A DNA stretch of 5,748 bases from NCBI GenBank assembly GCA_003141795.1, contig PLNO01000322.1:1-5748 (forward strand). Reading direction: 5' to 3'. The stretch comes from Spirochaetaceae bacterium (lineage in GTDB: Bacteria; Spirochaetota; Spirochaetia; SZUA-6; Fen-1364). Positions 1 to 5,748 of the stretch are shown here, piece by piece (the stretch's first letter is position 1; each line of letters opens with the position of its first letter). The notes under the pieces are model-generated. The model ran no database searches. It had not been told where the DNA came from and saw only the letters and a program-made list of their open reading frames with translations. A program made the translations under genes and the position numbers.

Positions 1-49
1 GATTTAGAGACGCACTCTTAATAGCCGACGCCTACCTCGCCCAAATTCC

Positions 50-78
50 TTGAACATTGGCGAGCGGTCTGCTAAGCT
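50..78 (+). promoter_or_regulatory. Weak sigma70-like promoter candidate for the two-gene operon
   Basis: TTGAAC at 50-55 and TAAGCT at 73-78 are separated by 17 bases, the usual spacing for -35 and -10 boxes. The -35 matches consensus at four of six positions and the -10 at only three of six. A transcript from here would start about ten bases before the GTG at 94, leaving almost no leader. No obvious operator or riboswitch lies in bases 1-93. The true promoter may lie upstream of the window. Confidence 0.2.
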
Positions 79-93
79 ATCCGGCAAAGTGAA

Positions 94-918
94 GTGAAAA
101 GCTTAATCAAATCTAAAAAGAACGCATTTGCGTCTTTCGGGGCCTCGGACATCGCGCTGCTCTCAGGTGGCCTGCTCAGTACAGGCTTGCTTGGCGACTC
201 TACCGTCGACTTGATCATCACGGCCCCTCCGATGCCGGAGGACTTCAGCAGATTCACGGCCATCCGGGCGATGAGTGGCGGAGACTACCGGAAATTCACC
301 AACCAATGGTTGGAACGTTGCTTCAGGCTCCTGAAGCCCGACGGAAGGGTGTGTCTATGCATCCCACTGGACATCGACTCGAATGAGATCCCGGATATCG
401 GATTCACGCTTACAGCGTTGGCACAGGAAGCGCACTACCGCTATCACTCAACAATCATTTGGAGGGAGGAACCTTCAAGACCTATAGATCGCCCGAGCGG
501 CTACTATGACTTCGCAGCTCCTAAGATAAGAGCTCCGGTCGGGCTAGTTGTCTTGCTCTACAAGGAGAGCTGGAAGAAGTACGATCGTTCCCGCCCCACT
601 AACATCCGCCGGGAAGATTTTATGGCTTGGACAAACGGCTACTGGATTCTGAGCCGACAAGGGCGTTGGTCGTCGCTCCCACTCCAGCTAGCCCAAAGAT
701 GCGTCATTCTGTTCAGTTTCGAAAACGACGTGATATTTGACCCATTCGCTAAAGAAGGAAACGTTCTCCTTGCGGCGCGGTTGTCCGGCCGGCGCGCGGT
801 TGGGCTTTTCGCCAGGTGGAGAGACAAGATGGCCACAAGACGAAGACTGAGCAAGATCTCTGGTTTCACTCAGGATATAGGCGAGCAGAGCAATGGCGAA
901 AAGGAGGCTTCACCGTGA
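94..918 (+). CDS. Beta-class DNA methyltransferase-like protein with degenerate catalytic and SAM motifs (probable pseudo-methyltransferase)
   Basis: This 274-residue protein has the architecture of a beta-class N4-cytosine/N6-adenine DNA methyltransferase, with motif IV near the N-terminus and motif I near the C-terminus. Visible family signatures are VDLIITAPP (38-46), LLKPDGRVCLCIPLD (79-93), YHSTIIW (117-123), APVGLVVLLYKESWKK (147-162), MAWTNGYW (177-184) and LAQRCVILFSF (199-209), then DPFAKEGN (216-223). The fold is recognisable but the key residues are not. The (S/T/D)PP(Y/W) catalytic motif is APPM (44-47). DPFxGSGTT is DPFAKEGNV, which loses the first SAM-loop glycine. The acidic residue expected after GRxxxG is replaced in GLF (237-239). 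The reading frame is intact, so the protein is probably retained for DNA binding or regulation rather than methylation; that is inference. An in-frame stop at 73-75 leaves GTG 94 as the only upstream start, with a weak ribosome site. The 3' end overlaps the next gene by four bases. The family assignment is firm; the loss of activity is likely but unproven. Confidence 0.85.
   Translation: MKSLIKSKKNAFASFGASDIALLSGGLLSTGLLGDSTVDLIITAPPMPEDFSRFTAIRAMSGGDYRKFTNQWLERCFRLLKPDGRVCLCIPLDIDSNEIPDIGFTLTALAQEAHYRYHSTIIWREEPSRPIDRPSGYYDFAAPKIRAPVGLVVLLYKESWKKYDRSRPTNIRREDFMAWTNGYWILSRQGRWSSLPLQLAQRCVILFSFENDVIFDPFAKEGNVLLAARLSGRRAVGLFARWRDKMATRRRLSKISGFTQDIGEQSNGEKEASP
901..907 (+). promoter_or_regulatory. 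Strong Shine-Dalgarno that sets the start of the second gene
   Basis: AAGGAGG lies seven bases before GTG 915, inside the last codons of the methyltransferase-like gene. It supports a start at 915 rather than the upstream in-frame ATG at 816, which would produce a 34-codon extension buried in the preceding gene. With the GTGA overlap at 915-918 it indicates translational coupling. Confidence 0.8.
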
Positions 919-1280
919 ATGAAAACAGACGCTTCCGACGGGAGTGGCTGGAGCAGGAACTGATTATTGTCATCGACATGTACTACAACTTCCTGAAGAA
1001 GGACAGCCACGGGTATGACGCAGTGGCTCGTTGCATGGGTAGGTACAACCCGGCCAAGGCGCGGCATGATGGGGCAATAAATGAGAAGATTGCCGAAATC
1101 AAGGGCTACGTCGAAAGGTCCCGTAAGGAGCGGCACCCTGGGGCAGCGCTCTTCCAGCTTGTTGACCAATATAGGAACAACTTGATTGTGCTCCGCCGGG
1201 CCGCAAAGGCCGCCTGGCAATCCATTCTACACGACTACGGCGGACCGGTTCCTGCTGAGGTGAGGCAGTACGTCTCATGA
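915..1280 (+). CDS. Small charged helical protein of unknown function, coupled to the methyltransferase-like gene
   Basis: This 121-residue protein starts at GTG 915, seven bases after a perfect AAGGAGG. The start overlaps the upstream stop as GTGA, so the two genes form one translationally coupled unit. I do not recognise the family. The sequence is basic and looks mostly alpha-helical, with no signal peptide, no transmembrane segment and no obvious nuclease or Walker motif. The pattern is W-x-x-x-E-L-x-x-x-I-D-x-Y-Y near residues 11-24, then RHDGAINEKIAEIKGYVE (50-67), a proline-containing turn (75), QLVDQYRNNL (81-90) and a C-terminal amphipathic helix. It is loosely reminiscent of helical N-terminal domains attached to some HNH or restriction-associated proteins, where a W-EL-Y segment precedes a conserved K-x-x-x-I segment and a P-x-x-x-Q-x-L-V stretch. 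That likeness is from memory and weak. It may be a partner or specificity subunit of the methyltransferase-like protein; this is inferred from the coupling alone. Confidence 0.75.
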   Translation: MNENRRFRREWLEQELIIVIDMYYNFLKKDSHGYDAVARCMGRYNPAKARHDGAINEKIAEIKGYVERSRKERHPGAALFQLVDQYRNNLIVLRRAAKAAWQSILHDYGGPVPAEVRQYVS

Positions 1281-1300
1281 CGCGTTGACTCGCAGCGACT

Positions 1301-1341
1301 CTGTATATCTGCTCTTCTTTCCATAGGAGAGAGCCATCTGG
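1301..1341. repeat. Imperfect direct repeat, copy A
   Basis: The 29 bases at 1301-1329 match 1473-1501 without gaps at 22 positions, including an exact TCCATAGGAG (1320-1329). Similarity continues, with a two-base gap, through GA and ATCTGG (1336-1341). A CGACT sits immediately before this copy at 1296-1300, and another sits shortly before copy B. The function is unknown. Confidence 0.5.
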
Positions 1342-1345
1342 CGGG

Positions 1346-1360
1346 GCACGTCCAACGTGC
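1346..1360. repeat. Small inverted repeat (5-bp stem)
   Basis: GCACG-TCCAA-CGTGC forms a perfect 5-bp stem with a 5-base loop. It is not followed by a T tract on either strand, so it does not look like an intrinsic terminator. It lies just after copy A of the direct repeat. It may be coincidental. Confidence 0.25.
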
Positions 1361-1472
1361 ACTATGGAGCCCGCTTGAATAGATCTACAAGCTCATCTTG
1401 CCTGCATGCCCACGGTCTTGGCGAGGCACCTCGAAACCTCTGACCAGCCCGCTCAACAGTAACGACTGCCTG

Positions 1473-1511
1473 CTGTAAAGCTGCTTGTTGATCCATAGGA
1501 GCGAAATCTGG
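1473..1511. repeat. Imperfect direct repeat, copy B
   Basis: This is the partner of 1301-1341, offset by 172 bases. TCCATAGGAG (1492-1501) and ATCTGG (1506-1511) are identical to copy A. In this copy AGGAG is followed at ribosome-binding distance by an ATG at 1512, whereas copy A has no ATG at the equivalent place. CGACT occurs at 1463-1467, with five extra bases between it and the repeat compared with copy A. Confidence 0.5.
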
Positions 1512-1547
1512 ATGTACGACACGGCCTTGGTGGAGCTTCCAGGGCTA

Positions 1548-1562
1548 CGGATCCGAGATCCG
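1548..1562. repeat. Inverted repeat with 6-bp stem
   Basis: CGGATC-CGA-GATCCG is a perfect 6-bp stem with a 3-base loop in the gene-free region. A competing pairing, GAGAT (1555-1559) with ATCTC (1575-1579), surrounds a GC-rich stretch just downstream. No T tract follows on the plus strand. It could contribute to transcript end stability or be an operator-like palindrome. Confidence 0.3.
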
Positions 1563-1800
1563 CCGGAGCCGGGCATCTCCCGTCGCCGAAAAACGCCGCG
1601 GCAGTAACGAATGCGAAACCATCGTCGGACGCACGCGTAAGCAGGTGCAAGGGCGCGGCGTCTTCGACCTGCTGTCCGCTACCCCGTCCGCCTGTATGCT
1701 CTTTTCGGTGGCAAGTGCACCTCGATCTGCGAAATCACTAATATTTCTAGAGATAGACTGTCGGGGGTTGCCTTCCGAGAGGGTTGCCGAACTGTAGAAG

Positions 1801-1825
1801 ACGAGCGATGGTTACCGCCGCTCGT
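1801..1825 (-). terminator. Hairpin spanning the stop codon of the NTPase gene; weak terminator candidate
   Basis: ACGAGCG (1801-1807) pairs perfectly with CGCTCGT (1819-1825) around an 11-base loop that contains the TAA stop (1814-1812, minus strand). On the minus strand the stem is followed by CTTCTACAG, which is not a real U tract, so intrinsic termination would be inefficient at best. It may instead protect the 3' end of the message. Confidence 0.25.
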
Positions 1826-4800
1826 GCTGTTCGACGATCTGTGTCGCTCCATATATACCGGCCTGAAGCATGTCGTCAATAAGGTTGAGGATGCGAATCC
1901 TGGAGCTTGGAGCATTAGCCGTTTCCGAGTATTCGCGATTGAGCATGTCGTTAATCGCTCCCGCTTCGAATCCGAAATCGCCATTAATGCCTTGTCTTGC
2001 TAGGTCGAGCATGCGCTCTCCAATCGTAATGACCACGTCACGGGAGCTATCTGGGGCGGATTTCACGAACTCGAAGAAGAAGTGATCTGCATGGACGAAT
2101 GCGGCGGAATGGATATACGCATCCAACAGTTCTTCGTGAGATCCCAGCGGCCTTCCGGTAAGGTACCGGAAGCACTTCAGCGCTGATTTTCTGGCTCGCT
2201 CATCTGGGTCATTGAAGTACTCGATCAGCTTTCTAGTCGATAGCTCACGGAACTGGTCCTCAGCTACAAACTGGGCCGCCAAGCCTGCGTCGATGTAGCG
2301 ATATTGGCTCTTCGCGCTCAGAAGGGCAATGGACGTATCCTGATAGCTCAGTGAAATGAACGCTTGGTAGAAAGAGAAGTACGCGCCTATCTGCACAATG
2401 CGCTCGTCTGGAGATTGCACGAGCCGTTCGATAATATTTTCGCATTCCAATGGGAAGAAGTGGAGCGCGCGGTGAAGAAGAAAAATACCATGGTAGTTCG
2501 AAAGAGGATAGGGATCAAAACCGTCATCCCTCTCGATAAGGGCTTTCAATATGGCGAATGCCACGGACTTGTCGGATAGAACTTCAAACGCATAGAGTAT
2601 TGGCTCAGAAAGCGCGCAACGGATGCTCCTCGCCTGTTCCTTGACAGCGCACATTCTCAGTTGCCCGACTGCTGCGTCTCTCCTCTCGGCGCAGTGAGCG
2701 ATTACACTGGCGAGAGCTCTGGCGGCAGCAGCCCGGTCGCCATGAAGCATCATGATTCCACCCATTCCATCAAGAAGCCGGTCGGCGTTGAGCATGTCCT
2801 GCTGAATCCGCTGCGTTTCTGCCTCCCCAGAGGTTGAAATAGGGCCATTCTCCATATACCAGAGGAGGAGCTCGAACGCGTCGTTAATGGCGGAAAGTGC
2901 TGGTCTGGCCGAGATCAACCAACAGAATCCTGAGCAGAAGCCAGGATTTCGCTCCCGGTTCAATCGGCCGATGAGAGGAAGCAAAGCCGCGCTATCGACC
3001 TTGCTTTCCACTAGGCCGTGCAGTATCGCGTCGCCATATTCAGGATTCGCGTCCTGGGGCAATTGCATAAAGAGCCGTGCGAAGCGCTCGGGATCAGCCT
3101 TGGTTTGCTCCCGCAGCACCTGCGAGAGTCCGCCTGCCCCTGAGTGCATATTTATCAAACCCCTCCCTCGCCTTATAGGAGGTATGCCATCGCCCGGGTA
3201 GTTTTCGACAGCTCGAATCCATTGAACGTCCGACATGTGTTTTGCGCGATCGGGCAGGATCGGAGGCGGAACGAAGCCACCGGTAATCGTATTCGGCTCC
3301 GGTATCGCTGCGCCAGGGAACTTGCGGTCAAGCATCGCGAAACGGATTCTTGCTGACGGCGAGAAATTCTCTTCTCCAATAGTTTTTATGATCGCCCACT
3401 GGGACCTGCCGCTGTCGTGCAGAAAAGAGTAGGCCACTTCCTGGCTTGTAAAAAAGCCTTTCTCTCCAGCCTTTAGCTGGCGTGCGATACTGAATGCATG
3501 GTCCAACTCGGGCCAATATCCAAGGATCATGGCTTCTATCCGTTCACGGATTTCCGGAGAGAGAATGGCAATTACAGCCTGAACCGCTTGTGCAAAGGGG
3601 AGCCATGTTGCACCTGAGGGGCCAGCTTCCATGAGCCCCGGAATGTCAAGAAGACTCGCTAAGCGGTTAGCCAGTTCCTTGCCGCCGGCGGCAATTGCCG
3701 ACAAATGGAGGTATATGCAGGAAGGATGAAGACAGGAACCTATAGTGTCCAGATATCCAGCAGCCTTTTCGGGGGCTTGCTTCACTGTCTCGACGAGACA
3801 TTCCCGGAGGATTTGTAAAAGAACATCGGAACCGAAATTAAATCCCTCGTTGATTGAGAAGAACGTGAAGTCGGTCATCCCGCGATAGTTTGCACGGCCT
3901 ATCCTCTCGATAGTCTCCAAGAAGACAGGAAGCAGCGTATGAAGGCATATCTCAAGGCTTCCTTTTCTTAGCGCCTGCAGAACATGATCGGGAACTATGC
4001 CAGGTCCGTTCTGGCTGTACGGATGGTCATCCGGATGCGCGCTAAACCATGCGCTGAAAAAGGCCGAGAGAATCCGACCCACCGCTTCAGGATGGCCTGT
4101 GTACCATGCATAGGGAATGAGATGGTCTATCGACCTTGCACCTTCGCTTTCGCCTGTGTCGATGGAAGCGATCGAACACATAAATCCAATCAGAGATTCC
4201 GAGGGCTCGATGTCGTTCGCAAACAAGAGCCAGCGCAGAACACTCGGTAGACGGGCGGCTGGCGCTTCGCGCCAATACGATTCGATACATTCTACGGCGG
4301 CAGACTGATCTGCTTTCAGGAGTGTTGTGAGTAATGCCATCGCGTCGTTTCTGCGATTCTCGACGGGAGACCGTAGCCATCGGCTGAGCAGATTTCGTTG
4401 CGCTAATATCGAGGCCCAGGAAGGTTGAGCATAGACAGCTTTACGGACCAGAAAGGGCATGCCGAAATCGGCAGTGTCCAACCCAAGTACTATGTCTAGT
4501 TCTCGCTCGCAGGGGTTGGGGAGCGAACCGAGCCAACCCGCCACTGCATCCTTGATGTGGTAGCGAACATCGCCATCATTTAGGACGCTCCTGAGCTCTG
4601 ACAAGTACTTGGCACCATCTCTCCCTTCCGTCTGCCGGTAGTAGTTCAGGATCTGACGGACTTGAGTTCTTCGAAAGAGAATCTGCTCGTCTGCTTTGAG
4701 AAACTCGACGATTGACTTGGCTTTCCCAACGAAGTCGCGTGAATAGACATAATCGAAGAACGTTTCGTGGAAGAAGGATATTCGGGACCTCGAACGAACG

Positions 4801-5748
4801 ATGAGCTGCTCCGACGCGAGCGGATCAATCATCTTGGGCTCGAGCACAGAGTCAGGCGCATCCAGCGCCTGGTCTTCACTCATCTTTCGCGCGATGACGG
4901 CAAGTGTTTCTACCAGATCGACGTCGGCGAGGCGTTTCGCCTTCGCCAAAACCAGTCGGTCGTAGAGCGTGGAGAGGTCGGTGAGCTGGTCTATAGAGTC
5001 GAGGTTCGAGTCCGCACCGAGTTCGAGGAAGATGGCAAGATTGAGCGGAGAGGACAATATGGCGCGGAGCGCGGGCTGGATTCTATGGGTGTCGAAACCC
5101 TGTACCTGGAGTTGAGGTTCCACATCGCGCGTCCAGTCAAGCGGCGACGCCTGAACGTTCAGAACCATCTCGTCGTTGGCAAGGGATTTGAGGCGTGGGT
5201 CACTAGATAGATCGTATGACCGGCAGGCAGCGATAACACGGACCGATTCGAATGTGCGGGCCACGTCGATGAGCCTGAGCACGAGCTCTCGCATCGAACT
5301 GTTTCTGCCAGAAGCTTCGCCGATGGCGTCAACTTGATCGAGGATCAATACGCACAGATTATTTCCCGCATATTCGACGAGGGTCAGAAGCGGATTCTCC
5401 TCCCTCCCCAAGATATGACGTCCCAATTCGCCAAGAGAAAGCGCTGATAAATACTTGTCCACTCTGAGTGACAGATGCGGGACTGCTTTCCGCTCCAGTT
5501 CTGAGATAATTTCTTTGAGAATGAAGGACTTGCCGGAGCCGGCGCTTCCGGTCACCAGAAAAAGGCGGGGCGATACATTATCGAAAAGCGCCTTTGTGAT
5601 GCGGTCAGCCTCTTCTCGATGTATGGGAGTGCGCGCGCCGAAGATAGGATGACTCTCAATGAAAAGTCGGTTTGCCGCGCGAAGCCGATCCCATAAGGCG
5701 GGATCGTGGCGCGGCCTGAAAGAGAGCCGGCCGCCGTGCACTATTTCC
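1812..5748 (-). CDS. Large STAND/NACHT-like P-loop NTPase with HEAT-like repeat C-terminus, 5' end outside the window
   Basis: At least 1309 residues are encoded, numbered here from GTG 5741. The frame stays open upstream (codons GAA ATA) to the window edge, and GTG 5741 has no properly spaced ribosome site, so the gene is probably 5'-truncated. The NTPase core is clear: Walker A GSAGSGKS (65-72), Walker B VLILDQVDAI (131-140), sensor-1 type RVIAACR (168-174), a GxP-like SSPLNLAIF (230-238) and a winged-helix-like LSTLYDRLVLAKAKRL (256-270). ISFFHETFFDY (321-331) then matches the F-x-H-x-x-F-x-x-Y signature that follows NACHT/STAND modules. Residues from about 360 to the end are alpha-helical with HEAT-like units, for example near 455-475, 1110-1130 and 1175-1197. 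No transmembrane segment is apparent. In known STAND proteins nucleotide-driven oligomerisation follows ligand sensing by the C-terminal repeats and activates an N-terminal effector. By analogy (Avs-like systems) an anti-phage role is plausible, but no effector is visible here. The gene converges on the two-gene operon and must be transcribed from its own promoter to the right. Confidence 0.85.
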   Translation of the reverse strand, partial: EIVHGGRLSFRPRHDPALWDRLRAANRLFIESHPIFGARTPIHREEADRITKALFDNVSPRLFLVTGSAGSGKSFILKEIISELERKAVPHLSLRVDKYLSALSLGELGRHILGREENPLLTLVEYAGNNLCVLILDQVDAIGEASGRNSSMRELVLRLIDVARTFESVRVIAACRSYDLSSDPRLKSLANDEMVLNVQASPLDWTRDVEPQLQVQGFDTHRIQPALRAILSSPLNLAIFLELGADSNLDSIDQLTDLSTLYDRLVLAKAKRLADVDLVETLAVIARKMSEDQALDAPDSVLEPKMIDPLASEQLIVRSRSRISFFHETFFDYVYSRDFVGKAKSIVEFLKADEQILFRRTQVRQILNYYRQTEGRDGAKYLSELRSVLNDGDVRYHIKDAVAGWLGSLPNPCERELDIVLGLDTADFGMPFLVRKAVYAQPSWASILAQRNLLSRWLRSPVENRRNDAMALLTTLLKADQSAAVECIESYWREAPAARLPSVLRWLLFANDIEPSESLIGFMCSIASIDTGESEGARSIDHLIPYAWYTGHPEAVGRILSAFFSAWFSAHPDDHPYSQNGPGIVPDHVLQALRKGSLEICLHTLLPVFLETIERIGRANYRGMTDFTFFSINEGFNFGSDVLLQILRECLVETVKQAPEKAAGYLDTIGSCLHPSCIYLHLSAIAAGGKELANRLASLLDIPGLMEAGPSGATWLPFAQAVQAVIAILSPEIRERIEAMILGYWPELDHAFSIARQLKAGEKGFFTSQEVAYSFLHDSGRSQWAIIKTIGEENFSPSARIRFAMLDRKFPGAAIPEPNTITGGFVPPPILPDRAKHMSDVQWIRAVENYPGDGIPPIRRGRGLINMHSGAGGLSQVLREQTKADPERFARLFMQLPQDANPEYGDAILHGLVESKVDSAALLPLIGRLNRERNPGFCSGFCWLISARPALSAINDAFELLLWYMENGPISTSGEAETQRIQQDMLNADRLLDGMGGIMMLHGDRAAAARALASVIAHCAERRDAAVGQLRMCAVKEQARSIRCALSEPILYAFEVLSDKSVAFAILKALIERDDGFDPYPLSNYHGIFLLHRALHFFPLECENIIERLVQSPDERIVQIGAYFSFYQAFISLSYQDTSIALLSAKSQYRYIDAGLAAQFVAEDQFRELSTRKLIEYFNDPDERARKSALKCFRYLTGRPLGSHEELLDAYIHSAAFVHADHFFFEFVKSAPDSSRDVVITIGERMLDLARQGINGDFGFEAGAINDMLNREYSETANAPSSRIRILNLIDDMLQAGIYGATQIVEQHERR

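Larger units (their letters stand above)
1281..1811. other. Gene-free region between convergent genes
   Basis: These 531 bases lie between the stop of the small plus-strand gene and the stop of the minus-strand NTPase gene. The open frames here are short, overlap on both strands and have no recognisable protein signature. The best small candidate is an ATG at 1512, ten bases after an AGGAG, that reads 31 codons to TAA at 1605-1607, but its sequence looks non-biological. A start-less plus frame from about 1490 to 1795 is also open and unrecognised. The stretch holds an imperfect direct repeat, hairpin-forming sequences and no clear T-tract terminator. It could be decayed mobile-element or gene sequence, or a long 3' untranslated region. 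Confidence 0.5.

Noticed and set aside
816..914. Upstream in-frame ATG that would extend the small gene by 34 codons
   Set aside because: The extension lies wholly within the methyltransferase-like gene. The perfect AAGGAGG at 901-907 points to GTG 915 instead.
870..1220. 116-codon minus-strand open frame opposite the end of the methyltransferase-like gene and the small gene
   Set aside because: It is antisense to two well-supported coupled genes and has no family signature.
1457..1610. CAGTAACGA at 1457-1465 and again at 1602-1610
   Set aside because: It is a nine-base match without flanking similarity and is not part of the longer direct repeat.
1765..1788. GGGTTGCC repeated at 1765-1772 and 1781-1788
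   Set aside because: It is an eight-base repeat 16 bases apart with no further extension or structure, compatible with chance.
1490..1795. Start-less plus-strand open frame that could be a decayed transposase (a vague IS5-like impression around 1505-1680)
   Set aside because: No DDE residues, no consistent spacing of the supposed motifs and no terminal inverted repeats or target duplication can be seen. The similarity is too weak to call.
2887..3201. 104-codon plus-strand open frame inside the NTPase gene
   Set aside because: It is an antisense shadow of the helical repeat region, with no ribosome site or recognisable motif.
4767..5210. 147-codon plus-strand open frame opposite the NTPase gene
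   Set aside because: It lies antisense to the strongly supported NTPase region, is rich in Arg, Glu and Val as expected of a mirrored frame, and shows no domain signature.
1..5748. CRISPR array, tRNA or rRNA
   Set aside because: No regularly spaced repeats of CRISPR type, no cloverleaf-like sequence and no rRNA-like conserved blocks were seen on either strand.

Overview
The window looks like an accessory-type stretch of a bacterial chromosome or island. Its base composition is moderately GC-rich by eye, and it uses GTG starts and tight, translationally coupled genes. Nothing in it (no rRNA, tRNA or housekeeping gene) fixes the taxon. A proteobacterium is a reasonable guess from codon usage and protein flavour, but it is only a guess.

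Layout: (1) Bases 1-93 are a short leader with a weak sigma70-like promoter candidate. (2) Two plus-strand genes follow, at 94-918 and 915-1280, overlapping by four bases (GTGA). The first encodes a protein with the fold signature of a beta-class DNA N4/N6-methyltransferase. Its catalytic motif, its SAM-binding glycine loop and its ribose-binding acidic position are all altered, so it reads as a pseudo-methyltransferase. The second encodes a 121-residue, charged, helical protein of unknown function. It faintly resembles the helical N-terminal domains found on some HNH or restriction-type proteins. (3) Bases 1281-1811 contain no convincing gene. They hold an imperfect direct repeat (29 bp, 22 identical, 172 bp apart) and several short inverted repeats. 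(4) From 5748 down to 1812 on the minus strand runs one very large gene. It encodes a STAND/NACHT-like P-loop NTPase followed by about 950 residues of alpha-helical, HEAT-like repeat. Its reading frame is open through the right edge, so the N-terminus, where such proteins often carry an effector domain, is not visible.

How the parts may work together: the two plus-strand genes are almost certainly one transcription unit and their products probably act together. The large NTPase gene converges on them and must have its own promoter outside the window. STAND NTPases with long sensor repeats are typical of bacterial anti-phage defence (Avs and relatives), and methyltransferase-like genes are common in defence islands. 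The simplest reading is therefore a defence-type neighbourhood. Whether the convergent units form one system cannot be decided from this window.
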